64,000 bases of DNA from Candidatus Bathyarchaeota archaeon. GTDB taxonomy: Archaea > Thermoproteota > Bathyarchaeia > 40CM-2-53-6. The notes under the pieces were generated by a model, which was not told the DNA's origin, ran no database searches, and saw only the letters and a list, made by a program, of their open reading frames with translations. The stretch is taken from positions 43,746 through 107,745 of the forward strand of contig VBBQ01000026.1 of NCBI GenBank assembly GCA_005888755.1, given 5' to 3'. Positions 43,609 through 51,208 of the stretch are shown here, piece after piece (position 1 is the first letter of the stretch; every line of letters begins with the position of its first letter). The position numbers were made by a program, and so were the translations under genes.

Positions 43609-43770
43609 CTATGGTCCTGAGAAGCCGCACTTCTGGCATTTGTAGGAGCGGCCGAACCCTCGGCACTTCTCGCATCGCCAGATGGTTGTCTCCCCGCACT
43701 GTGGGCAGGGAAATTTCACCGCACCTTCGCGGGGCAGTATCATGCGTCCGCACCAGTTGCAGCTGGGCAT
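43609..43770 (-). CDS. Dual zinc-finger small protein (HVO_2753-like)
   Basis: The 53-residue product from ATG 43770 has four CxxC knuckles: CNWCG, CPQCG, CEKCRG and CQKCG, arranged as two zinc fingers. It is the conserved archaeal partner upstream of aEF1-beta. The frame reaches to 43797 with a weak N-terminus (LTEVRTVR), but ATG 43770 is the family start. It probably acts with translation or nucleic acid. Confidence 0.9.
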   Translation of the reverse strand: MPSCNWCGRMILPREGAVKFPCPQCGETTIWRCEKCRGFGRSYKCQKCGFSGP

Positions 43771-43946
43771 TCGAACGGTGCGAACTTCTGTCAACATTAG
43801 CGACGAAAAGCGGAGTCGCCTTGCGCATTATATGCCTTCCCACGAAGCCTATTACAAGGCAAGCACCTGACAGAACGATCTTGTCCCTCTAGGGTCAACC
43901 CATAGAGTTATCAGTCATAATTCGAAATTACAGATCGCCAGAAAAG

Positions 43947-44168
43947 ATGCAACCCCTGAGTGTGCAGACTGTAATCTCAGGCTTGGTCTGGGTCATATGC
44001 GGCTTAGTGGTTGTAGCTACCAAAGTGAGCTTCTTCGCGAGATCCGCATCAGTCTACTGGGAATATGTCGGCGGCCTAATGATCGTTTTCGGTCTTATCC
44101 GGCTTTTATGGGGGCTTGTTAGGGGCAGCAAGAACACGAAGCCCGGATTCTGGTCAAGAGTGTTCTGA
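43947..44168 (+). CDS. Small two-helix membrane protein
   Basis: The 73-residue protein has hydrophobic segments VISGLVWVICGLVVVATKVS and YVGGLMIVFGLIRLLWGLV, and a basic C-terminus (GSKNTKPGFWSRVF). It is divergent from the zinc-finger/aEF1-beta unit. The function is unknown. Confidence 0.5.
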   Translation: MQPLSVQTVISGLVWVICGLVVVATKVSFFARSASVYWEYVGGLMIVFGLIRLLWGLVRGSKNTKPGFWSRVF

Positions 44169-44265
44169 ATCTATACAACAAGTTTCCCATCCTCGGGGAG
44201 CCGGTCCCTTGAAGCAAGACCATCCAGGCTCAAGAAAAGGACCGACTTCGAACAGCATTATTACT

Positions 44266-44458
44266 AAAAAAATCACCCCATTTTCAGCGCCGATCCCGAA
44301 TCTAGGTCCCCGATTTCTAGAAACATGATCTTCCACGCTGGTCCCTAGGGATACCCGCGGGGATCGAAAGAAGCCAAACAACCGATAACACGCCAGTCCT
44401 ACGGAAAAGAGCCCATAATCCGGCTCGGACGGAAACGGTTCCTAGAAAAAAGGCCTAG
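44266..44458 (+). repeat. Intergenic repeat family, copy R5
   Basis: It starts AAAAAAATCACCCC, core ATTTTCAGCGCCGATCCCGA. CGATTTCTAGAAACATGATC, TTCCACGCTGGTCCC and the distal CGGACGGAAACGG with AGAAAAAAGG follow. It is the closest match to R4. R6 begins only about 50 bp further on. Confidence 0.7.
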
Positions 44459-44509
44459 ATTCTGATTGTTATCCCGCGACGCAAGATCGGTGTGAGGAGG
44501 AAGAGACGA

Positions 44510-44720
44510 GATCGGAAATCGCCTATTATTAGCCCTGATATCGAGTCTTGGGCTTCTTCCTTACACTGCCCAGGAGATCGTTCGTTGATGCGGCGATAAG
44601 ACCGCTAGTTTCGCCCTGGCATCTATACCAGAATCACGCCCTGAATCGCGGGACTCGACGAGAATCATTACCAGACAGCAAATCCTCTTGGCATAGAGGG
44701 GTTATTGCACAGAGCGTCCG
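44510..44720 (+). repeat. Intergenic repeat family, copy R6
   Basis: The core CGCCTATTATTAGCCCTGAT is at about 44520-44539. The distal blocks CACGCCCTGAATCGCGGG, CATTACCAGACAGCAAAT and GAGGGGTTATTGCACAGAGC match R3 in order. Together with R5 it fills the convergent gap in front of the DNA-ligase 3' end. Confidence 0.75.
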
Positions 44721-44744
44721 ACGATCCATAAGCAGTGTTCTCGT

Positions 44745-45707
44745 CTATGGAAGCTTGCAGTCCATTGGACCTTTATCGGTTCTCAGCCGTTTGAACCTGG
44801 GAAACCGAAGCCTGCCGTCAGCGGTCACTGTCATGTACGCGACCTCGACGACAAGTCGTGGTTTGACCCAGGTTACAGGACTCGGTGACTCAACCGAGCC
44901 TTCAACTGTTGCAGTCTTCGTTACGATTCTAGAGAGTTTCTTTCTCAGATCCTCGAGCGCAGTGTTGGAGAAACCTCCTCCCACGTTTCCGATGTGCCGT
45001 AATTTCCCGTTCTCGTCGTATGCAGCAAGGATGAGCGATCCAAAAGTCAGATCACGTGTGCCCTCTCCCTGGCTGAACCCAATAACGACGCAGTCTGTCG
45101 TCTCGACTTTTTTTGTCTTGATCCAGTAGTCGGTTCGGAGGCCTGGAACGTACTGCGATTGGCTTTGTTTACCGATTACTCCCTCGAAACCACGACTCGT
45201 GGCCTCTTTGAAGAAACGAGCTCCTTCCGTTTCGATATGATCTCCGTAGAGCAAATACGGACTCTCCCTAACTATCGACCTGAGCCGCTTCTTTCTCTCT
45301 ACGAGAGGGCGAGTGATAACATCCTGGCCGTTAAGATGCAAGAGATCGAAGGCAACATAAGTAACGGGCGTCGTCTTGGCGAGAACGCCGACGCGTTTCT
45401 GATCATCGACACCGAAGCGAGCTTGAAGACGTCCAAAATCAGGCACACCATCCTCTCTCAGTACAACGACCTCTCCATCCAAGACTGCAGTCTTTGCCCC
45501 GATCCGATCACGGATCTTTTGGAGTTCTGGATAGGATCCGGTTGCGTCTCTCAGATTTCTGTTCTGGAGTTCAATTTTTCCTTCATGAAAGAACATGATA
45601 ACTCTGAGCCCATCCCATTTCGGCTCGAAAAAATAGTTCTCATCATCAAACGCTTTTCCTGTTTTGGCGAGCATGGGACGTATCGGACGCTCGTCAAAGA
45701 GTGTCAA
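44745..45707 (-). CDS. ATP-dependent DNA ligase of the NHEJ type (LigD ligase-domain homologue)
   Basis: The 320-residue protein is a stand-alone ligase domain with adenylation motif I EPKWDGLR (Lys30), motif III (FDLLHLNG), motif IV FEGVIGKQSQSQY, motif V DYWIKTKK and a C-terminal OB-fold with VEVAYMTVTADGRLRFPRFK. It seals nicks after end joining. It overlaps the Ku stop by 4 nt. Size and motifs match the ligase domain of bacterial LigD; the large archaeal replicative LigI has extra N-terminal domains, missing here. Confidence 0.93.
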   Translation of the reverse strand: MTLFDERPIRPMLAKTGKAFDDENYFFEPKWDGLRVIMFFHEGKIELQNRNLRDATGSYPELQKIRDRIGAKTAVLDGEVVVLREDGVPDFGRLQARFGVDDQKRVGVLAKTTPVTYVAFDLLHLNGQDVITRPLVERKKRLRSIVRESPYLLYGDHIETEGARFFKEATSRGFEGVIGKQSQSQYVPGLRTDYWIKTKKVETTDCVVIGFSQGEGTRDLTFGSLILAAYDENGKLRHIGNVGGGFSNTALEDLRKKLSRIVTKTATVEGSVESPSPVTWVKPRLVVEVAYMTVTADGRLRFPRFKRLRTDKGPMDCKLP

Positions 45708-46495
45708 CGCCTCTCGTGAGTCTTGATACTAGCCCGTAGAGCCTCCATGAGGTTCTTTGTTGGCTTGATCTCTGGGACACGAAGCTCGACAACCTCTTCC
45801 TGGCCCTTCATCTTCGCCTCAACCAGCTTCATCAAAGACTCCTGGTAAGTGTCCCTGTACTCTTTGAAAGCGAAGGGCTTCTTCATTATCTTGATTAGCT
45901 GACCCGCGAGCTCCAGCTCCTCCTTCTCCACCTCGGGCGCCTTCTTCAGCTCGGGAAGATCTTTCGGACTCCGGATCTCATCCGCGTAGTGCAGCGTCTC
46001 CATCAAAATCGCACCCTCGTACGGCCTCAAGGCCACCAAGTGCTCTTTCTCATGCATGACCACCCGCCCGACAGCGACCTTCCCCTCCTGCTCCAGAGCC
46101 TCCAGCATCAGAAAATACGGCTTCTCGCCGTTCTCATCTGGAACGAGATAGTAGCTCGAGTCAAAGTAGATAGGATCCAGCTTATCTGCGTCCACGAACT
46201 GGAAAATCTCGACGAGTCGTCCGGATCGAATCTCTAGATTCTCAAGCTCCTTCTGGGTAATGGTAACATATTTTCCCTTTTGGACCTCAAACCCACGAAC
46301 GACGTCTTGCCACGGGATCTCCTTGCCGTCCTTTGGACATATGCGCTTGAATGTGAGAGGGCTCTTGTCCCTAGGACACATTAACCGAAGCCCGGTCTTG
46401 TGCTCTGAAATCGCCCCGTAAGTCTTGACCGGTATGCTTACGAGTCCGAAGCTGATTGCGCCTTTCCAAATCGCTCTAGGTGGCAATGTTTCCAT
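45704..46495 (-). CDS. ku: Ku, bacterial-type
   Basis: The 263-residue protein begins PRAIWKGAISFGLVSIPVKT, the diagnostic Ku N-terminus. It continues with the CPRDKSPLTFKRICPKDGKE loop, FVDADKLDPIYFDSSYYLVP and a C-terminal helical part. Homodimeric prokaryotic Ku rings bind broken DNA ends and recruit the LigD activities. It is first in an operon with the ligase and divergent from the polymerase at 46589, with 93 bp between for shared regulation. Confidence 0.97.
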   Translation of the reverse strand: METLPPRAIWKGAISFGLVSIPVKTYGAISEHKTGLRLMCPRDKSPLTFKRICPKDGKEIPWQDVVRGFEVQKGKYVTITQKELENLEIRSGRLVEIFQFVDADKLDPIYFDSSYYLVPDENGEKPYFLMLEALEQEGKVAVGRVVMHEKEHLVALRPYEGAILMETLHYADEIRSPKDLPELKKAPEVEKEELELAGQLIKIMKKPFAFKEYRDTYQESLMKLVEAKMKGQEEVVELRVPEIKPTKNLMEALRASIKTHERR

Positions 46496-46588
46496 CCCAG
46501 TCTTTTAGAATAAGCCCCCTTTTCCGAACTCGTGGAATAATAGGATTACCGAGACGGTTAATCGTATCGAAGAAGAGCTCGCTACCCA

Positions 46589-47509
46589 ATGGTAAGGACG
46601 ATGAAGAAGACCGAAGAAATAGTCGAGATAGACGGAAGAACTCTCGCGCTTTCCAACCTGGACAAGCCGATGTGGAAGAAGGAAGGGATCACCAAATCAG
46701 ACATTATCCAGTACTATCTTTCCGTGGCCCCCAAGATGATCCCGCTCATCCGCAACCGGCCCTTAATGCTCAACCGTTATCCTCACGGCTTCCCTGGAAA
46801 ATCCTTCGTGCAGAAAGACTGGCCTCATCGTCCTGACTGGGTCAGAACGACGCCGGTAAGATCCGAGAGCCTGAACAAGACCACCAGACATGTTGTCTGC
46901 GATGATCAGGCGACTCTAGTTTGGCTGGCGAACATGGCTTGTATCGAGATCAACCAATTCCTAGCGTCTTCGCCAGACGTCGAGTCTCACGACATGGTAC
47001 TGGTGGACTTGGACCCTCACCCGCCCGCAGGATTCGAGGAGTCACTTGAGATCGCGGAGGCCGTTCATGCTGCTCTAAACCAGATGAAGCTGCGGCATAT
47101 GATCAAGACCTCGGGTGCTGATGGGATTCATTTCCTGATCCCGATAGTTCCGAAGTACTCGATCGAGGTCATACGACGGTTCGTGCTGTTGCTAGGAATT
47201 CTGCTGGAGCGGCTCGCTCCCGACATGGTTTCGACAGCTCGGAACAAGGGCCAGCGAGCGGGAAGGGTCTACGTGGACTATTTCCAGAATGGCTTGCAAA
47301 AAACAATCGCAGCCCCGTTGTCTCTAAGACCTGAACCCGGCGCTCCGGTTTCGTTTCCACTATCACCAAAGGATCTGAAGAAGAGCATACACGCCGAAGA
47401 TTTCAACCTGCGAGCGGTTCCACACCTGTTGAAGAGAGTTCCAGACTTTGACACTAGCCCTGACCAGGAGTTAGAGTACGCGTTCCAGGAGCTCGGCGCC
47501 AAAATATAG
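46589..47509 (+). CDS. LigD-type polymerase/primase (PolDom)
   Basis: The 306-residue protein is a full LigD polymerase domain: LSNLDKPMWKKEGITKSDII, GFPGKSFVQKDWP, the metal-binding LVDLDPHPP, KTSGADGIHFLIPI and YVDYFQNGLQKTIAAPLSLR. It fills gaps with ribonucleotides or deoxynucleotides during end joining. In many bacteria it is fused with the ligase; here it is a separate divergent gene. The LigD 3'-phosphoesterase domain is missing from the window. Confidence 0.95.
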   Translation: MVRTMKKTEEIVEIDGRTLALSNLDKPMWKKEGITKSDIIQYYLSVAPKMIPLIRNRPLMLNRYPHGFPGKSFVQKDWPHRPDWVRTTPVRSESLNKTTRHVVCDDQATLVWLANMACIEINQFLASSPDVESHDMVLVDLDPHPPAGFEESLEIAEAVHAALNQMKLRHMIKTSGADGIHFLIPIVPKYSIEVIRRFVLLLGILLERLAPDMVSTARNKGQRAGRVYVDYFQNGLQKTIAAPLSLRPEPGAPVSFPLSPKDLKKSIHAEDFNLRAVPHLLKRVPDFDTSPDQELEYAFQELGAKI

Positions 47510-47523
47510 TCTTGCAAGATCTT

Positions 47524-47657
47524 TGGTGGGCCGGGAGAGATTTGAACTCTGTCGACCGATTCCCGTGCTGGTTCTCGACCCCACGGTTATCAGCCGTGTG
47601 CTCCTCGGCCGTAAGAGCGTTGCTAGCTCTCAGTTAACCGTGCTGAGCTACCGGCCC
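47524..47657 (-). tRNA. tRNA-Ile (GAT) with two non-canonical introns
   Basis: The acceptor GGGCCGG pairs with CCGGCCC, followed by an encoded ACCA. The anticodon arm is CACGG-CTGATAA-CCGTG, giving anticodon GAT. A normal D arm (GCTCAGCACGGTTA...GAGC) is interrupted by about 31 nt (ACTGAGAGCT...GGCCGAG) in the D loop. The T arm GAGAG-TTCAAAT-CTCTC is interrupted by about 25 nt (GAACCAGCACGG...TCGACA). Removing both yields a 78-nt tRNA including CCA. There is no intron at the usual 37/38 site. Exact splice points are ambiguous by a few bases. Confidence 0.9.
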
Positions 47658-47769
47658 AACGGATTCAGCGAGCGAGACAAAGACGCGTATTAAGATTTTT
47701 CCAGCACTTCTATCTTCTCCGGTTTCTCCAAAGTCTTAAGACTTCGATAGAACGCGGCGCGATTCTGCT

Positions 47770-47899
47770 GGGCCGGTAGTTCAGCCTGGTATACCAGGAC
47801 CCAACGGGTCTTGGGCTGAAGAACGTTCGGTTCGCATAGATCGAGTTTCGATCTAGAGTGACCGAAAGGCCGCGGGTTCAAATCCCGCCCGGTCCACCA
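47770..47899 (+). tRNA. tRNA-Ala (CGC) with D-loop intron and canonical intron
   Basis: The acceptor GGGCCGG/CCGGTCC contains the G3-U70 pair that marks tRNA-Ala, and CCA is encoded. The D arm GTTCAGCCTGGTAT...GAAC is split by about 28 nt that fold as a hairpin (CCAGGACCC against GGGTCTTGG). The anticodon stem TTCGG...CCGAA has loop TTCGCA, anticodon CGC. It is followed by a 24-nt intron at 37/38 with the stem TAGATCGA/TCGATCTA. The T arm is GCGGG-TTCAAAT-CCCGC. Intron-free length is 78 nt. Confidence 0.92.
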
Positions 47900-47981
47900 A
47901 TCCCACATCCCGATCTGCAGCGAGTTCACAAATGCTAAAGCCGGGCGCGCAAGGACAAACCAGGAACTTCAGGTTTGTACG

Positions 47982-48284
47982 ATGGATGAGTTTGAAGAGA
48001 AATTCATCAAACCAATAGTCAACGCCTGTTATCCTGCTACCTTAGCTGGTCTTGACCTTGCAGTGTTACAGTTTTCGAGCTCCCCGGGACTCACGCTGAA
48101 CTATACGCTATTGGCGGGCGCAATGGGCTTTCTTCTGTCAGCGTTTTCAGTATTCTCGTACACGATCTATCCCACAAGGAAGAAACTGTGGACCTCTAGC
48201 GCTCTTTCCTTCATCGCAGGATTATTCTGCTCTATCCTAGCAGTGACGCTTCTGATCCTGAAACCGATCATTGGCAATATCTAG
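47982..48284 (+). CDS. Small three-helix membrane protein
   Basis: The 100-residue protein starts MDEFEEKFIKPIVNACYP. It has hydrophobic segments near 20-35 and 40-62 (LTLNYTLLAGAMGFLLSAFS) and 72-98 (ALSFIAGLFCSILAVTLLIL). There is no recognised family. It lies between the tRNA-Ala gene and the 48349 gene in the same direction. Confidence 0.55.
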   Translation: MDEFEEKFIKPIVNACYPATLAGLDLAVLQFSSSPGLTLNYTLLAGAMGFLLSAFSVFSYTIYPTRKKLWTSSALSFIAGLFCSILAVTLLILKPIIGNI

Positions 48285-48348
48285 CTGAAAAAGAGTCTTC
48301 CGCTCTATCACTTGCGAATAGGAATAAATACAAACCGAGTCTTTGGCT

Positions 48349-48798
48349 ATGGCTAAGGGTTCGGATTTGCCGGATAAGGCTGCGGTGTTCATGCTTGATA
48401 AGCCTCACTTTCAGGTCAAGCTTCAGTCTGACGTGCTAAAGGTCGATTTGAAAGATGGTGCCCGGGCGGAGATTGAGAAGCTCGCGGAGGCCCGACCAGC
48501 ACTACGCGATACAATAGGCTGGATGTTTCAGACCATCATTCCGTTGGACGTGCATCTCTGGGAGATTGAGAAGGTGACGGTAGAGCCTTCTGGAAAAGTG
48601 AACATCAGAATTCCGCATCGCAGGGACATTCATATTCCGCTGGAGCCATTAGAGGCCGAGCGGTTGGTGGAGAAGATGAACGAGCTGATTCCAATAGAGA
48701 AGGCGCGAAGGGTCGAGAGAGAATTGGCCGAGCAGTCAGCGCAGAGCGATCGGGAACGACAGAAGGCGCAGACGCAGAAGTATCGTCCCTTTCGGTGA
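48349..48798 (+). CDS. Hypothetical soluble protein
   Basis: The product is about 149 residues from ATG 48349 (a TTG at 48343 is also in frame). The pattern DVHLWEIEKVTVEPSGKVNI then RIPHRRDIHIPLEPLEAERL, with a charged C-terminal helix (REVERELAEQ-like), suggests a small beta-sandwich followed by a coiled coil. No family recognised. It converges with the exchanger gene. Confidence 0.6.
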   Translation: MAKGSDLPDKAAVFMLDKPHFQVKLQSDVLKVDLKDGARAEIEKLAEARPALRDTIGWMFQTIIPLDVHLWEIEKVTVEPSGKVNIRIPHRRDIHIPLEPLEAERLVEKMNELIPIEKARRVERELAEQSAQSDRERQKAQTQKYRPFR

Positions 48799-48859
48799 AG
48801 CGAATCCCGCCATCCCTCTTGTGCAATAAACGACTTTGTAGCACACCCCCGTTCACACT

Positions 48860-50125
48860 TCAGGCACGGGATCTTCGAAAGATCTTTTCCTTTAGTGTGT
48901 CACGGAAAGCTGAGAAGGCAATAATCTTCTTTCGCTGCGAGATTACTTCAGCAGCGGCCAGGATCAGGAACACGATTCCCACGACCAATCTAACCTCTAC
49001 AATCGCTGTCGAAACCATCCAAAGAACAAAGAGAACGGTCGCGTTTGAGACGTTGTACTCAAGGTCGAGGAGCGCGGCGCAAGCATAGAGCGACTGAGCC
49101 ATCGTCAGAAAAATCTCGACATCATGTTTACCGATTGGAATCGTTCCCATCACGCTGCCTGAGCTAATCACGAATACTACTGGTATCAGCGCGACAAGAG
49201 CGGTCAATTCGTTAACGGATGAGGACATGAAGTTGAGAAGTGCAGTTGGAGCTAGTCGTATTGTGCGCGCCCAGTTGAAGGCTGAGACTTTCTCCGGAAA
49301 TTCGGAGAGCACAGGTGCTATCCACTGGATGGAGAAGAACACGGCCCCGGAGCCGAGAAAGGGAACGAGGAGGGAGACAGCGATGGTTCTGATCGACTCG
49401 ACAAAAGCGTCGGTAACGAAGACGAAGGTCAGTGCAGCGAAGAAGAATAGCCCGATTATTGTTGCAAGTCTACGCGCGGGAGGCTTTACATCAATCAGTG
49501 CGCGGGGCGGTCCTTCGAGGACTTCGTCCGGCTGGTTCTTGTCGGTTGGGAGCCGGAAGAGGAGCCACATGTATCCTACAAAAGTGACTCCGAGAATCAG
49601 TGAGTCGAGGAGTGACAGTTCGCCGCGTATTATTACGAATATGTAGTATAGTGATGAGCCCAGCATGAATACAAGCTCGACGCTTTGCTCTTTCCGCAGA
49701 GCTATGCTGGTAGGACCTGTCCGTCCATTCCGTCTTTTCTGGATCATCACTGTGAACATTATCAGCGGCCATCCGAGTCCAGTAAGCAGTCTATTGGCTC
49801 CCGTGAAGTTGGCGACCACGTTTGGGATCCAGCAATCGATAGTGCAATTCAACGGGTCTTTGCCTGCTTTCCAGGCGATTGTTCCCTCGACGAAATATTC
49901 TGGAATGGTCTGTACGATCGCCACGAGGGCGAGGGCAAGTCCTTTGCTGATGGAGAACTCCGAAGCTTCTGCGGCCCAGGCAATTAGGAGGGATGCTGAA
50001 ATGACAGCGCCGAACGTGAAGAAGGCGACGGTGTAGTTGGGCTGGCGAAGTATCAAGACTACTATGATGGCGACGACGGCCCAGGCTGTGAGAAGCGAGT
50101 ATTCCGCCAGAATTTTGTGCCGCAC
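48860..50125 (-). CDS. CaCA-family cation exchanger (sodium/calcium antiporter-like)
   Basis: The 421-residue protein has about eleven membrane helices and two alpha-repeat motifs. The first is LVAIVQTIPEYFVEG with VVANFTGANRLLTGLG; the second is APVLSEFPEKVSAFNWA with NFMSSSVNELTALVALIP. The conserved Pro-Glu and Asn/Ser residues are the ion-binding positions of the CaCA family. It likely exports Ca2+ or another cation in exchange for Na+ or H+. It is monocistronic. Confidence 0.8.
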   Translation of the reverse strand: MRHKILAEYSLLTAWAVVAIIVVLILRQPNYTVAFFTFGAVISASLLIAWAAEASEFSISKGLALALVAIVQTIPEYFVEGTIAWKAGKDPLNCTIDCWIPNVVANFTGANRLLTGLGWPLIMFTVMIQKRRNGRTGPTSIALRKEQSVELVFMLGSSLYYIFVIIRGELSLLDSLILGVTFVGYMWLLFRLPTDKNQPDEVLEGPPRALIDVKPPARRLATIIGLFFFAALTFVFVTDAFVESIRTIAVSLLVPFLGSGAVFFSIQWIAPVLSEFPEKVSAFNWARTIRLAPTALLNFMSSSVNELTALVALIPVVFVISSGSVMGTIPIGKHDVEIFLTMAQSLYACAALLDLEYNVSNATVLFVLWMVSTAIVEVRLVVGIVFLILAAAEVISQRKKIIAFSAFRDTLKEKIFRRSRA

Positions 50126-50243
50126 TAGTCAGCGGCTCCAGTTGCTGCCATATTGTCCTCGTCCATCGAGCCGTCTAGGGCTTGAAGATCGGGTCTCGGT
50201 AGAATACTCTTCCGCTATGCTTCGATCTGGTTTCCTTGATTGG

Positions 50244-50912
50244 CTAGAAGGGACTTAGGCCGGAGTGGTGGTCCTCTTTCTTTTCTGCATGATCCATGGA
50301 TATGGCGTATGAGAGGACGAGGTAGGGGTCGAACGACGTGTTCTGGATCTCGACACAGTATGAGTCGCGCACGCTGACCCATTTCTTGTGAATCTGCGCT
50401 ATTTGTGATCCATCAGGTCCTTGGACTTTGTAATCATGTTCCAGCATGTTTCCATGGACCTTGGCGATCTCTTCCCCTGATGTGTTTTCCATCCACCATT
50501 GCGATCCGATCAGTTGGAGGATTTTTTTCTTGATGACGGCTTGCAGTTGGCCTTGGGCGTTGTATATTTCAAATGTGGGTCGGATGGCGAGGACTTTCCC
50601 GTGGATCTCGCCTAGGCGTGTGCCGTCTGTTCCCTCGTACCAGAACTTCGGCCCGAAGCTTACGAGCTGTTGTTTGACGTAGGCGAGCAGGTTCCCGCTC
50701 GTGTCCTTGATTCCGAAGGTGTCTCGGATGGCGAGTATTTTCTGGTCGATAATGTATTGTGTTCCTCTGAACGGTGTATTCCATCCGGGCGTTTGGGCAA
50801 ACCTCTGCGGGCTTGTAACTTGGAGAGATATGGGGGCGCCGCAACGGCCGCAGAAACGGCTGCCGGGGACGAGGGGTTGGCCACAGGAGGTACAAACAGG
50901 ATTGGTCATCAA
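50244..50912 (-). CDS. Zinc-ribbon plus LURP-one-related (LOR) domain protein
   Basis: The 222-residue protein has an N-terminal zinc ribbon, CTSCGQPLVPGSRFCGRCG (about 7-25). A tubby-like LOR domain follows, built of repeated strands of the type AIRDTFGIKDTSGNLLAYVK and AIRPTFEIYNAQGQLQAVIK. LOR proteins occur as scramblase-like or ligand-binding domains in all kingdoms. The fused zinc ribbon is an archaeal variant. It is cytoplasmic or membrane-associated. Confidence 0.8.
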   Translation of the reverse strand: MMTNPVCTSCGQPLVPGSRFCGRCGAPISLQVTSPQRFAQTPGWNTPFRGTQYIIDQKILAIRDTFGIKDTSGNLLAYVKQQLVSFGPKFWYEGTDGTRLGEIHGKVLAIRPTFEIYNAQGQLQAVIKKKILQLIGSQWWMENTSGEEIAKVHGNMLEHDYKVQGPDGSQIAQIHKKWVSVRDSYCVEIQNTSFDPYLVLSYAISMDHAEKKEDHHSGLSPF

Positions 50913-51004
50913 CTGGAATCCAAGCGCTGTTGGCTGTTCTGGGTCTAAAAGAGAGTTGTGTCCCTTGAAACGCCCGAGGGGAGAAGCACTAATGCGAAGC
51001 GAGG

Positions 51005-51208
51005 TGGATCCGCTAAGACCCCTATTTTTCCCGGAACATTTCCTGTCTGGCAGTGATTATCGGCGAGACATGCTGATCAGGGCACAGTCCGGGCTTTGGT
51101 GAGATAGCGAAACTACGGGGTCTACCGCCCTTTGGGAACGTTTTGCAGGGTGCGATCGGGGCGACCTCCCAGATTCGAGATCAGGGCTGATTATGGGCGA
51201 TTTTCCGG
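51005..51208 (-). repeat. Intergenic repeat family, copy R7 (inverted)
   Basis: Read on the minus strand it begins AAAATCGCCCATAATCAGCC with CTGATCTCGAATCT. It ends with CATGTCTCGCCGATAATCAC, AGACAGGAAATGTTCC and GGGAAAAATAGGGGTC. This is the same order and spacing as R2 on the plus strand. It separates the LOR gene from HerA and starts one base from the HerA stop codon. Confidence 0.75.

Noticed and set aside
47690-47929. 79-aa minus-strand frame containing WWTGRDLNPRPFGHSRSKL
   Set aside because: It is the translation of the tRNA-Ala gene on the opposite strand, a common false ORF.
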